This document shows positions 25,307 to 32,975 of a stretch of DNA of 33,955 bases, one piece after another. A model generated the notes under the pieces. That model saw only the letters and a program-made list of their open reading frames with translations, had not been told where the DNA came from and searched no databases. Numbering within the stretch: the stretch's first letter is position 1; each line of letters begins with the position of its first letter. The position numbers and the translations under genes were made by a program. Source of the stretch: SIG565 sp045647785. Lineage in GTDB: Bacteria > Bacillota > Clostridia > Oscillospirales > Acutalibacteraceae. The stretch is taken from positions 1 to 33,955 of the forward strand of contig JAZRMU010000049.1 of NCBI GenBank assembly GCA_045647785.1, written 5' to 3'.

Positions 25307-25693
25307 ATGAAACGAATACTATCAATAATTTTAGCAACAATTTTACTTATATCAGTATGCGGTTGCGTTAAGCCGAAATATGAATCGGACGGTACAGAAA
25401 TCGTAGCCCTACCTGATGAAACAACTAAACAAACAGTAAACGGCTACAAGCAGCCTTCCGGCGAAGACCAACCCGAAACAAACATCACGGTAGTGCCTGA
25501 CAAGAACCCTAATGCAGAAACCGTAAACAATGCTGTAAGCTCTGAATTCATTGCCAACGGTTCTACTAAAAAATTTCATTTATCCTCGTGCCAATATGCT
25601 AAAAAGATAAAAGAAGAAAATCTTGTCAAATCAAATTCTCGCACAGAGCTTATAAACAGTGGATATGAGCCCTGCAAGAAATGCAATCCTTAA
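25307..25693 (+). CDS. Small lipoprotein with C-terminal Cys-rich putative zinc site
   Basis: 128 residues. An N-terminal lipoprotein signal has a lipobox ending VCGC (acylated Cys20). A polar linker rich in Thr, Asn and Pro follows. The C-terminal 40 residues carry KKFHLSSC and end GYEPCKKCNP. The pattern F-H-x3-C...S/N-R...GY.PC..C.P is shared with the Ada-type zinc-binding module often found at the end of extracellular nucleases and in small secreted proteins. Here there is no nuclease domain, so the module is displayed alone at the membrane surface. Zinc binding is inferred from three Cys plus a His. The ribosome binding site is weak (GGTGA). Confidence 0.72.
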   Translation: MKRILSIILATILLISVCGCVKPKYESDGTEIVALPDETTKQTVNGYKQPSGEDQPETNITVVPDKNPNAETVNNAVSSEFIANGSTKKFHLSSCQYAKKIKEENLVKSNSRTELINSGYEPCKKCNP

Positions 25694-25706
25694 TATCTTT
25701 ATACAC

Positions 25707-25732
25707 AAAATGCCGTAGTAATACGGCATTTT
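25707..25732. terminator. Bidirectional terminator between the lipoprotein and M23 peptidase genes
   Basis: An 11-bp stem (AAAATGCCGTA / TACGGCATTTT) with a 4-base loop lies between convergent genes. Confidence 0.88.
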
Positions 25733-27109
25733 TTAATAGTATAATGTCGGATCAACCCATTTATCATCAATAATAATAGAATAATGCAGGTGGTTTCCGG
25801 TAGAACGGCCCGTCGAGCCTACGCGCGCAATTAACTCGCCCGCCGATACATACTGTCCTTCCTCAACAAGTAATTCTGAACAATGTCCGTATAGCGTTCT
25901 AAAGCCCGAGCTATGTTCAATAACAACGCATAAGCCAAAACCGTTTTTCTTATCTCTTGCCTGAATTACCTTACCGCCCGATGCAGAATAAATCGGTGTA
26001 CCTTTAGCGGCTCCTATATCCAATCCATTATGGTTGCTGGATGCTCCGGTAAACGGGTCTTTACGATCACCATAAGGTGAAGTTATATAACCATCAACCG
26101 GGAAAATCAAACCTAGATTACTGCCAAGACCGCCTGAAACTCCACTACCAATTTGAATTTTTGCAGTAACAGCGCTTTTTGTTATAGTTTCGTTAACCTG
26201 CGTTTTCGAAATTAGCTCTCCGTTTTCCACAATAATTTGATATTGAACATCCTTTGTGCCGTTAGCGCCCTTGCGCACCACAACTTTTTGCCCTGCGCGC
26301 AGCTCATCGTTTCTAGTATAGAAAGTAACATACGGAATATTTTCTTGTTCAGTCTGCAAACAATCTATTGTGTAATTGATGCGCTCTGAAAGAATAGAAT
26401 AAACCGTTTTATATTCATCCTTAAAGGTAACAACAGATTTTGGTAAATACTCATGCTTAATTTCAATCGTTTCCTTAAAAGTTACAGTGCAAGAATCGTT
26501 TTGATTCGAAACATATTTATTAATCGATACCATATCAAGCTTGAAATTATTAATAACAGTATCTAGCATTTCCTGATTTCGAAGCGCCGCCACTAATTCA
26601 CCGTCAATGTATAATGAATAGCCGTTACACAATGTATCAGATGCATTAACAATAACATCCAAAAACTCGTTTTTATTCATACAAGAAATGAACCAATTCG
26701 AGCTGGTAATTTTACTTACTGTAAAGTTATTAATATCGTCGGTAATAACGGCATCATCGGCAAACATTGTTGAGATTTCAGAAACCGCGGCTGTTACAGT
26801 TCCCTCGGAGCGAGAATATCCAATTGGGTTACCGTTATACGAAAGCATATAATAATCAATAGTGATGTTAAAAACGGCGATAATGAATGCCACAACGGCG
26901 ACAAAAAAGCAAACCCAAATGATCACAAGCTTCTTTTTGTTTCTTTCAAGTATTTTAAAAACAGCGCCGGGAATTGCTCTTATCTTTACTGCCAGCATTT
27001 TGAAAAAAGCTAAAACAGCGACTATTGCCTTTTTTGAAAGACCTTTAAATGTATTAAAAGCCGCCTTGAAAAGTTCCAAAATCTTTACCAAAACCACATT
27101 CACCTCCAT
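25733..27109 (-). CDS. Membrane-anchored G5-domain M23 peptidase (LytM type)
   Basis: About 455-459 residues. A cytoplasmic amphipathic N-terminal stretch of about 60 residues and one TM (VIIWVCFFVAVVAFIIAVF) lead to an extracellular region. It contains a G5-like domain (TFYTRNDELRAGQKVVVRKG to KTQVNETITKSAV) and a C-terminal M23 zinc peptidase. The peptidase keeps HNGLDIG (first metal His and Asp), GHCSEL and HLHYSI, so it should cleave peptidoglycan cross-links. The start is uncertain: the first ATG at 27109 has a poor ribosome binding site and codes GGAGGTG itself, so GTG at 27097 or TTG at 27091 is also likely. A sporulation or wall-remodelling role is possible but not shown. Confidence 0.88.
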   Translation of the reverse strand: MEVNVVLVKILELFKAAFNTFKGLSKKAIVAVLAFFKMLAVKIRAIPGAVFKILERNKKKLVIIWVCFFVAVVAFIIAVFNITIDYYMLSYNGNPIGYSRSEGTVTAAVSEISTMFADDAVITDDINNFTVSKITSSNWFISCMNKNEFLDVIVNASDTLCNGYSLYIDGELVAALRNQEMLDTVINNFKLDMVSINKYVSNQNDSCTVTFKETIEIKHEYLPKSVVTFKDEYKTVYSILSERINYTIDCLQTEQENIPYVTFYTRNDELRAGQKVVVRKGANGTKDVQYQIIVENGELISKTQVNETITKSAVTAKIQIGSGVSGGLGSNLGLIFPVDGYITSPYGDRKDPFTGASSNHNGLDIGAAKGTPIYSASGGKVIQARDKKNGFGLCVVIEHSSGFRTLYGHCSELLVEEGQYVSAGELIARVGSTGRSTGNHLHYSIIIDDKWVDPTLYY

Positions 27110-27125
27110 TATATTACTCTCAATA

Positions 27126-27154
27126 ATTATATCGAAAAATAGGTTTATTGTCAA
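27126..27154 (-). promoter_or_regulatory. Promoter of the M23 peptidase gene
   Basis: On the minus strand, TTGACA (27154-27149), a 17-bp spacer and TATAAT (27131-27126). Transcription would begin only about 10 bp before the ATG at 27109, which favours the later start codons. Confidence 0.82.
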
Positions 27155-27162
27155 ATAAAAAA

Positions 27163-27190
27163 TCACCCACTAATCTCGATTAGTGGGTGA
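27163..27190 (-). terminator. Terminator of the oad operon
   Basis: A 12-bp stem (TCACCCACTAAT / ATTAGTGGGTGA) with a 4-base loop is followed on the minus strand by TTTTTT. It insulates the operon from the M23 gene. Confidence 0.9.
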
Positions 27191-27195
27191 AATCA

Positions 27196-28596
27196 TTATT
27201 TAAGGAGGCCCTCTACAATAAGAGTACGAACTGCATTCTCATCAGCCTTTGGAGCATTGCGCTTTGCAAGAAACTTTGAAGCAACCTGCGGGAAGAGTGC
27301 ATAGCTTAATACATCCTCCTCCGATTTAGCAAGGTCGCCTGCTTCGGCGCGATACTTTTCGAGCTCGGGCTCAAGAAGGTCTGCCGGACGACAGGTAATA
27401 ACCTTATCATCACCAATAGCCTTGCGACGAACTTCTTCGTTAACCTCACCGGGAACCTGACCGTACTCACCACGGAGAACGCCCTTAGATTCCTTAGTAA
27501 TCATCTTATAACGCTCGCCTGCTAAAATGTTAAATACTGCTTGAGTACCAACAATCTGGCTGGTAGGTGTTACGAGAGGCGGATAACCAAAGTCCTTACG
27601 AACGTTCGGGATTTCTGCGAGAACGTCATAGTACTTATCCTCAGCATTTGCCTGCTTAAGCTGCGAAATAAGGTTTGAAAGCATACCACCAGGTACTTGA
27701 TAAAGCAGAGTTTTTACGTCTACATTAAGAACCTTCGGATCAAGTGTGCCTTCAGCCTTCATCTTATCAGCAACGGTACGGAAGTGAGCCGCAACCTCGT
27801 TCAGCTGGTTCAAGTCAAGACCTGTATCACGCTCGGTGCCCTGCAAGGTAGCTACAAGAGCCTCGGTAGAGGGCTGAGCGGTACCATTAGCTAAAGGAGA
27901 AAGCGCAGTATCAACGATGTCTACACCGGCTTGAACAGCCATTAAATAGGTCATATCGCCTGTACCGGTAGTATTATGAGTGTGAAGGTGGATGGGCACC
28001 TTTACATTTTCCTTAAGCTTTTTAACAAGTGAATATGCATCGTAAGGAAGAAGAAGGTTTGCCATATCCTTAATACAAATAACATCAGCACCTAATTTTT
28101 CGAGCTTGCAAGCAAGCTTTACAAAATATTCCTCGTTGTGAACAGGGCTTACAGTATAGCTGATAGCAGCCTCACAGATGCCGCCATATTTTTTGCAGCT
28201 TTTCATAGCCTGTTCCATATTTCGAGTATCGTTAAGCGCATCGAAAATACGGATAACATCAATACCGTTTTCGATAGACTTTTTAACAAATGCATCTACA
28301 ACATCATCAGCATAGTGCTTGTAGCCAAGCAGATTCTGACCACGAAGGAGCATCTGAAGCTTGGTATTGGGCATATACTTTTTGAGGGTGCGTAATCTCT
28401 CCCACGGATCCTCATCAAGGAAACGCATGCAAGAATCAAAGGTAGCGCCGCCCCAACATTCGAGCGACCAATATCCCATTTTATCAAGCTTTTCGAGAGC
28501 AGGAATCATATCCTCAATGCGCATACGAGTTGCAGCCTGCGACTGGTGAGCGTCGCGAAGGATGGTATCGGTAATATAAAGCTTTTTGTTTTCCAT
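27196..28596 (-). CDS. oadA: Oxaloacetate decarboxylase alpha subunit (carboxyltransferase), without biotin domain
   Basis: 466 residues. The TIM-barrel carboxyltransferase moves CO2 from oxaloacetate to biotin. ITDTILRDAHQS carries the first metal Asp, CIKDMANLL the carbamate Lys and HLHTHNTTG the metal His pair. The conserved carboxylase (PYC/OADA) domain follows, with LYQVPGGMLSNLISQL. It stops before a biotinyl domain, unlike Klebsiella OadA (about 595 residues). The biotin carrier is encoded separately two genes upstream. The gene order with oadB and oadG supports oxaloacetate rather than methylmalonyl-CoA as substrate, since this is the PYC-type transferase. A pyruvate-carboxylase-B annotation would describe the same domain. 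Confidence 0.92.
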   Translation of the reverse strand: MENKKLYITDTILRDAHQSQAATRMRIEDMIPALEKLDKMGYWSLECWGGATFDSCMRFLDEDPWERLRTLKKYMPNTKLQMLLRGQNLLGYKHYADDVVDAFVKKSIENGIDVIRIFDALNDTRNMEQAMKSCKKYGGICEAAISYTVSPVHNEEYFVKLACKLEKLGADVICIKDMANLLLPYDAYSLVKKLKENVKVPIHLHTHNTTGTGDMTYLMAVQAGVDIVDTALSPLANGTAQPSTEALVATLQGTERDTGLDLNQLNEVAAHFRTVADKMKAEGTLDPKVLNVDVKTLLYQVPGGMLSNLISQLKQANAEDKYYDVLAEIPNVRKDFGYPPLVTPTSQIVGTQAVFNILAGERYKMITKESKGVLRGEYGQVPGEVNEEVRRKAIGDDKVITCRPADLLEPELEKYRAEAGDLAKSEEDVLSYALFPQVASKFLAKRNAPKADENAVRTLIVEGLLK

Positions 28597-28611
28597 TACT
28601 ATAACCTCCTA

Positions 28612-29802
28612 TTAACCAAATAGTGCGATAAGCACACCTGCTGCGATAGCAGAGCCAATAACACCTGCTACATTCGGTCCCATAGCATGCATAAGCAGGA
28701 AGTTCGAAGGATTAGCCTTTTGACCTTCAGCCTGCGATACGCGAGCAGCCATAGGAACGGCAGAAACACCTGCAGAACCGATGAGCGGATTCATCTTTTC
28801 TTTGCTGAAAATATTCATAATTTTTGCAAGAAGCACGCCGCCGGCAGTACCAAGACCAAAGGCAACGATACCCATAGCAAGAATCTTGAGAGTCTGTAAA
28901 TTCAAGAAGGCGGTTGCAGTTGCAGTAGCACCTACAGAAATGCCAAGGAAAATTGTTACAATGTTCATAAGCTCATTCTGTGCAGTTTTGCAAAGGCGTT
29001 CAGCAACTCCAGACTCTTTCCAAAGGTTACCCAGCATTAAGCAGCCTACAAGGGGTGTAGCTGACGGAACCAATAAAGAAACGAAAATAGTTACAACGAT
29101 CGGGAAAATAATCTTCTCGGTTTTTGAAACTACGCGAAGCGGCTTCATAACTATCTCGCGTTCTTTTTTTGTGGTCAATAAACGCATGATAGGCGGCTGA
29201 ATTACGGGCACAAGCGCCATATACGAATATGCTGCAACGGCGATCGGGCCAAGAAGGTCCGGGAACAGCTTGGAAGCTGTATAAATTGCTGTAGGACCAT
29301 CAGCACCACCGATAATACCGATAGAAGCAGCAGCCTCCTGCGGGAAGCCTAAATAGAAGCATCCGATAAAGGTTGCAAAAATGCCAACCTGTGCGGCAGC
29401 GCCTAAAAGAAGAGATTTCGGGTTGGAAATTAAGGGACCAAAATCCGTCATAGCGCCAATACCGATAAAAATCAAACACGGATAAACACATGTCTTAACG
29501 CCGATATAAAGAATATCAAGCAGTCCACCATCGTGCATTATTGTTCCATAGCCAATTTCTCCGGCCATAAAACGATTCCAAAGTTCACCATGATACATTT
29601 CAGCACCGGGCAGATTAGTTAGCAACATACCAAAAGCAATACCAATAAGTAATAGTGGCTCAAACTGCTTTTTGATTGCTAAATATAAAAGCACTAAAGA
29701 TACAGCAATCATAACAAGATTTTTCCACATGCCACTCGCGATAAAATCGTTTGCCATCATGTAGAACCCTGTCTGCTGTACAAAGTTCATAATATATTCC
29801 AT
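28612..29802 (-). CDS. oadB: Sodium-translocating decarboxylase beta subunit
   Basis: 396-residue integral membrane subunit that decarboxylates carboxybiotin and exports Na+. The key Asp lies in IGGADGPTAIYTASK (Asp168 here), in the family's re-entrant region. The second functional region, HAMGPNVAGVIGSAIAAG, carries the conserved Asn, Gly and Ser. About nine or more hydrophobic segments are visible. The ATG at 29802 follows TTAGGAG. It sits between the biotin carrier and oadA. The beta subunit is shared by oxaloacetate, methylmalonyl-CoA and glutaconyl-CoA pumps, so the substrate call depends on oadA. Confidence 0.94.
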   Translation of the reverse strand: MEYIMNFVQQTGFYMMANDFIASGMWKNLVMIAVSLVLLYLAIKKQFEPLLLIGIAFGMLLTNLPGAEMYHGELWNRFMAGEIGYGTIMHDGGLLDILYIGVKTCVYPCLIFIGIGAMTDFGPLISNPKSLLLGAAAQVGIFATFIGCFYLGFPQEAAASIGIIGGADGPTAIYTASKLFPDLLGPIAVAAYSYMALVPVIQPPIMRLLTTKKEREIVMKPLRVVSKTEKIIFPIVVTIFVSLLVPSATPLVGCLMLGNLWKESGVAERLCKTAQNELMNIVTIFLGISVGATATATAFLNLQTLKILAMGIVAFGLGTAGGVLLAKIMNIFSKEKMNPLIGSAGVSAVPMAARVSQAEGQKANPSNFLLMHAMGPNVAGVIGSAIAAGVLIALFG

Positions 29803-29822
29803 TTTAATATACTCCTAACAAA

Positions 29823-30185
29823 TTAAGCAATTACGCAAAGAACAGAACCGGTTTCAACGGAAGCACCGTTTGAAACAGAAATGCCGGAAACAGTGCCATC
29901 ACAAGCGGCCATAATTTCGTTTTCCATTTTCATTGCCTCAAGAACAAAGAGAACATCTCCCTTTTTAACAGCAGCGCCATTTTGAACATTTACCTTAAGA
30001 ATGGTTCCGGGCATAGGAGCAACAACAGACTCACCGCCTGCAGGAGCAGCAGCAACAGGAGCAGCAGGAGCAGCAGGAGCAGCAGCTGCGGCAGGAGCAG
30101 GAGCTGCCTTAATATCAGCAGCATCTACAACCTCAAGTGTGATTTCATAAGCAGTACCATTAACGGTTACATTATACTTTTTCAT
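29823..30185 (-). CDS. Biotin carrier protein of the sodium-pumping decarboxylase
   Basis: 120 residues. A short N-terminal beta segment (MKKYNVTVNGTAYEITLEVV) is joined by an Ala/Pro linker of about 25 residues to a biotinyl domain. Lys86 in EAMKMENE is the expected biotinylation site. The mobile linker lets the carrier swing between OadA at the membrane face and OadB. The architecture matches the gamma/biotin-carrier subunits of methylmalonyl-CoA and glutaconyl-CoA decarboxylases as much as a detached OadA C-terminus. It lies between oadG and oadB. Confidence 0.92.
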   Translation of the reverse strand: MKKYNVTVNGTAYEITLEVVDAADIKAAPAPAAAAAPAAPAAPVAAAPAGGESVVAPMPGTILKVNVQNGAAVKKGDVLFVLEAMKMENEIMAACDGTVSGISVSNGASVETGSVLCVIA

Positions 30186-30205
30186 AATTTATTACCTTCC
30201 TTGAT

Positions 30206-30526
30206 TTAGATTTTTTTGAATGAAAGAATTCTGATAGCGGAAACATCGGTTCCAAGTTCTTCAGCAACAACTGCTGAAACAGCAGCTACTATTTCCTGAC
30301 GATTTTCAATAGCAGCAGGAGCGGCAGCTGTTGAAGCCATAGGAGCACATTCGGCGCTCTTATCCGCTGTTTCTTTTTTGGGTGCAATAATCGCACTCAT
30401 AATTTTGCAGATAATAACTATTGAAATGAGTCCCAAAAATACTGTACCAACACCCATTGCAACAACAAGTCCGTTAGGTACACTTTGCTCGGCAAGAGTT
30501 AATCCCCCAAATATTTTTTCCAACAT
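30206..30526 (-). CDS. oadG: OadG-family sodium pump decarboxylase gamma subunit
   Basis: 106 residues with one N-terminal TM (VVAMGVGTVFLGLISIVIIC), a charged linker, and a C-terminal stretch ending DVSAIRILSFKKI that is typical of these small subunits. The protein holds the complex together by contacting the beta and alpha subunits. ATG 30526 is taken because GGGGAGG lies upstream; a longer reading to 30607 runs through the promoter. It is the first gene of the oad operon. Sequence conservation in this family is low, so context carries much of the call. Confidence 0.85.
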   Translation of the reverse strand: MLEKIFGGLTLAEQSVPNGLVVAMGVGTVFLGLISIVIICKIMSAIIAPKKETADKSAECAPMASTAAAPAAIENRQEIVAAVSAVVAEELGTDVSAIRILSFKKI

Positions 30527-30565
30527 TAACACAACACCTCCCCATTGTAAATAGTTTATGCATTT

Positions 30566-30594
30566 ATTGTAATACAAAATTAAAAATAAATCAA
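30566..30594 (-). promoter_or_regulatory. Promoter of the oadG-carrier-oadB-oadA operon
   Basis: On the minus strand, TTGATT (30594-30589), a 17-bp spacer and TACAAT (30571-30566) lie 40 bp upstream of the oadG ATG and just downstream of the trpB terminator. Confidence 0.7.
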
Positions 30595-30620
30595 CCATTT
30601 TTTTCAAAAAAAAGAAAAAA

Positions 30621-30642
30621 GAGGCACAATATGTTGTGCCTC
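30621..30642 (-). terminator. Terminator of trpB
   Basis: A 9-bp stem (GAGGCACAA / TTGTGCCTC) with a 4-base loop is followed on the minus strand by TTTTTTCTTTTTTTT, after the trpB stop. Confidence 0.9.
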
Positions 30643-30667
30643 GAACAATTATCGGTTAAAATATTCC

Positions 30668-31912
30668 TCATTTGTTGTATTTTTCCAAATTGAACATCTC
30701 ACCACAACCGTAATTTTCATAAACATAATCAATATCCTTATCGCCTCTACCGGAAAGACAAACCAATATTGAACCATTTTTATGGGTTTTTGCGTACTTA
30801 ATAGCGTAAGCTAAAGCGTGCGAGCTTTCAATAGCCGGAATAATTCCCTCATAACGAGAAAGTAAGAAAAATGCCTCCATAGCCTCTTCATCGGTAGCGG
30901 TTTCATAATGCACCCGACCCTGATCGCGCAAAAATGCGTGTTCAGGACCAACGCCCGGATAATCAAGACCACTTGCAATAGAATAAACGGGTAGCGGTTC
31001 ACCATTTTCATCCTGAAGAACATAGCTATCAAAGCCGTGCAGTCTACCTTTAGTACCAAACTGCATTGTGGCAGCGTGGTCGCCAACATTGCTGCCACGA
31101 CCGAGTGGCTCAACACCGTATATCTCAACAGGGTCTGCCAAGAAAGGAGTAAACATACCAAGCGAATTAGAACCGCCACCAACACAAGCGGTTATTGCAT
31201 CGGGCAAATGACCAGTCATTTCCAAAAACTGCTCACGAGCCTCATTTCCGATAACAGCTTGGAAATCTCTCACCATAAGCGGGAACGGATGGGGTCCTAA
31301 ACAAGATCCAATACAATAAATGGCATCCTCATACTCTTTTTCGTATGCTTCAAAAGCTGCATCAACAGCCTCTTTAAGTGTTTTAAGTCCTTTAGTAACG
31401 GGAATTACATTGGCGCCGAGCATCTTCATACGAATTACATTTGGATGCTGCTTTGCAATATCCACCTCACCCATATAGATATCACACTCGAGTCCGAAAT
31501 ATGCAGCGGCGGTAGCCAGCGCTACACCATGCTGACCTGCTCCGGTTTCAGCAATTAGTTTCTTTTTGCCCATATATTTCGCAAGTAAGCCCTCACCCAT
31601 ACAGTGATTTAATTTATGAGCGCCCGTATGATTAAGATCCTCGCGCTTAACATATATCTGACAGTTCCCGAAAAGCTTCGAAAGTCGCTCGCAATGGTAA
31701 ACTGGTGTGGGTCTTCCCTGAAAATCCTTACGAATTCGGCGAAGTTCATTAATAAATTGGGCTGACTGACAAATAGCTTGATAAGCATCACTTGCCTCTT
31801 TGAAAGCAGGAAGAAGTTTTTCATCAAGGTAGGCACCGCCATATTCGCCAAAGTAACCGTCATCATTCGGATATTCCTTTAAATAGTTATCAAAATCTCT
31901 GTATTTATTCAT
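30668..31912 (-). CDS. trpB: Tryptophan synthase beta chain, stand-alone
   Basis: 414 residues. TrpB joins indole and L-serine to make tryptophan with PLP. GRPTPVYHCERL precedes the PLP Lys100 in HTGAHKLNH. The catalytic Glu122 is in AETGAGQHGVALATAA. The phosphate-binding loop is CVGGGSNSLGMF, and the end carries SGRGDKD. PGVGPEHAFL is of the canonical TrpB1 type. No trpA or other trp gene adjoins it, so it may work with indole taken up from outside or with a distant TrpA. ATG 31912 follows AAAGGGAG. Expression is controlled by the tRNA-Trp T-box upstream. The substitution of His-Cys for the usual Asn-Ala after HKxN is unusual but not disabling. Confidence 0.95.
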   Translation of the reverse strand: MNKYRDFDNYLKEYPNDDGYFGEYGGAYLDEKLLPAFKEASDAYQAICQSAQFINELRRIRKDFQGRPTPVYHCERLSKLFGNCQIYVKREDLNHTGAHKLNHCMGEGLLAKYMGKKKLIAETGAGQHGVALATAAAYFGLECDIYMGEVDIAKQHPNVIRMKMLGANVIPVTKGLKTLKEAVDAAFEAYEKEYEDAIYCIGSCLGPHPFPLMVRDFQAVIGNEAREQFLEMTGHLPDAITACVGGGSNSLGMFTPFLADPVEIYGVEPLGRGSNVGDHAATMQFGTKGRLHGFDSYVLQDENGEPLPVYSIASGLDYPGVGPEHAFLRDQGRVHYETATDEEAMEAFFLLSRYEGIIPAIESSHALAYAIKYAKTHKNGSILVCLSGRGDKDIDYVYENYGCGEMFNLEKYNK

Positions 31913-31947
31913 AATAATTCTCCCTTTCAATTAAAAAAAATTAAGAA

Positions 31948-31986
31948 TTATAAATCACGCCATCGTTTAACAAATTTTTCGAACAT
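31948..31986 (-). CDS. Possible 12-residue leader peptide between the T-box and trpB
   Basis: A 12-codon ORF, MFEKFVKRWRDL, starts at ATG 31986 behind a strong GGAGGG. It lies just after the T-box terminator and ends 35 bp before the trpB ATG. It contains one Trp codon among mostly basic and aromatic residues. It would be made only from antiterminated transcripts. It may be a translated regulatory leader, or a by-product of a ribosome binding site. No homologue is recognised. Confidence 0.4.
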   Translation of the reverse strand: MFEKFVKRWRDL

Positions 31987-32002
31987 AGCACCCTCCAAAA
32001 TA

Positions 32003-32030
32003 AAAAAGCCCAAGTACAGCAGTACTTGGG
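32003..32030 (-). terminator. T-box-controlled terminator ahead of trpB
   Basis: A 9-bp stem (CCCAAGTAC / GTACTTGGG) with a 4-base loop is followed on the minus strand by CTTTTTTATTTT. It forms the off state of the leader; the T-box sequence just upstream can form the competing antiterminator. Confidence 0.92.
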
Positions 32031-32265
32031 ACGAATCACAAAGACACGCGGTGCCACCCAAATTAAAGCAAAAGCTTTCCCTCTTAACGCATACAAATAT
32101 ACGCGACGCTCATGTTAACGGAAGCGCACCCCGTCAAAGCCTACTACGAATTCGTTTCGGTTTGCCCTCAAAAGTCCATTCACCTGCATTCCCCTATTGC
32201 TCTCACACCGCCAAGCAACTCTCTGGAAGGCTTAAAACAGGCTACTATTCTTTCTCATCGGTTTG
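32003..32265 (-). promoter_or_regulatory. T-box riboswitch, tRNA-Trp specific (specifier UGG)
   Basis: The minus-strand leader shows all T-box landmarks in order: GATGAGAAAGAATAGTA at the base of Stem I, CCAGAGAG (AG bulge) with GGTGTGAGAGCAA, the specifier region GAATGGACTTTTGAG with codon TGG (32178-32176), the T-box core TGGCACCGCG (32056-32047) and the terminator. The UGG specifier pairs with the CCA anticodon of tRNA-Trp. Uncharged tRNA-Trp should therefore stabilise the antiterminator and switch on trpB, a match between signal and gene product. Confidence 0.95.
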
Positions 32266-32269
32266 TTAG

Positions 32270-32298
32270 ATTATAACACCTTAAAACCGATTTGTCAA
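32270..32298 (-). promoter_or_regulatory. Promoter of the T-box-trpB transcript
   Basis: On the minus strand, perfect TTGACA (32298-32293), a 17-bp spacer and TATAAT (32275-32270) lie directly ahead of Stem I. Confidence 0.92.
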
Positions 32299-32307
32299 TA
32301 GAACAAT

Positions 32308-32706
32308 TTACCGAGTGCGAATATTAACTAAATGCGCAATACAGGGTATGCTATCGCCCTGCTGTGTTGAAGTCGGCGATAGTAAAGCTCCGGTAGCGCA
32401 AAATAAAATATTTGTGAATTTGCCCTCAAGCATTTTAGGCAAAATATAACCGCAAAGCACACTCGCACAGCAACCGCAGCCCGAGCCGCCAGCATGAACA
32501 TCCTGACCCTCTCTATCGAAAATCATCTTGCCACAATCAAAATGATTATGAAGGTATATTCCCTTTTCTTTCAAAATTCCACTCAACAATTCGCTTCCGA
32601 TATACCCCAAATCTCCCGTAAATACCGCATCGTAATCCTGAGGAGTAGACTCTGTAGCATCTAAATAGCGGCTAATTGTATCTGCAGCCGCAGGGGAAAA
32701 TGTCAA
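32308..32706 (-). pseudogene. spoVAD: spoVAD remnant (C-terminal third only)
   Basis: The frame encodes about 132 residues matching the C-terminal part of SpoVAD: SPAAADTISRYLDATESTPQ, AVFTGDLGYIGSELL, DCGKMIFDREGQDVHAGGSG and ATGALLSPTSTQQGDSIPCI. SpoVAD (about 335-340 residues, thiolase-like fold) belongs to the channel that moves dipicolinic acid into the forespore. Here homology stops abruptly at SPAAAD. Upstream the frame runs into unrelated sequence with a stop at 32760-32758, and there is no ATG. The first two thirds are missing, as are spoVAC and spoVAE, so this is a broken gene. A functional copy elsewhere in the genome is likely if the organism sporulates. Confidence 0.85.
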
Positions 32707-32709
32707 GAG

Positions 32710-32818
32710 AACACCATAAATTTTTGCCTTCCAAAAATTCCCTTTAATATTGCGGGTTTAGAGCACTTATGGTGTGAGTGCGGCTATGGGGAGGTAAATG
32801 TTAAACAAACACCATAAG
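32710..32818. repeat. Three copies of ACACCATAA at the spoVAD break point
   Basis: AACACCATAA occurs at 32710-32719 and 32808-32817, and in inverted form as CTTATGGTGT at 32766-32775. The last two can form a 10-bp stem. The group lies immediately where spoVAD homology ends. It could be the trace of a lost mobile element, but no transposase is present. The rest of the space up to 32975 holds an AAAGCGT/ACGCTTT hairpin (32916-32946) and no gene I can support. Confidence 0.4.
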
Positions 32819-32975
32819 CCAATTTTATAGTGCATTTTGAATAAAAAAGACCATAGTAAATTGACATAGAATTTTGTGAACGAAAATTTTTATCGAAACA
32901 TACTGACACAGAGGTAAAGCGTATGGCAGTAAATGTCACACGCTTTTTGCATACTATTTGAGAATATCATAAATA

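Noticed and set aside
32791..32830. Ten-codon ORF after GGGGAGGTAA on the plus strand near the spoVAD break
   Set aside because: A good ribosome binding site but only ten codons, with no recognisable product, overlapping a repeat. Most likely chance.
32922..32962. Twelve-codon plus-strand ORF after GAGGTAAAG
   Set aside because: It lies inside a terminator-like hairpin and has no homology or context.
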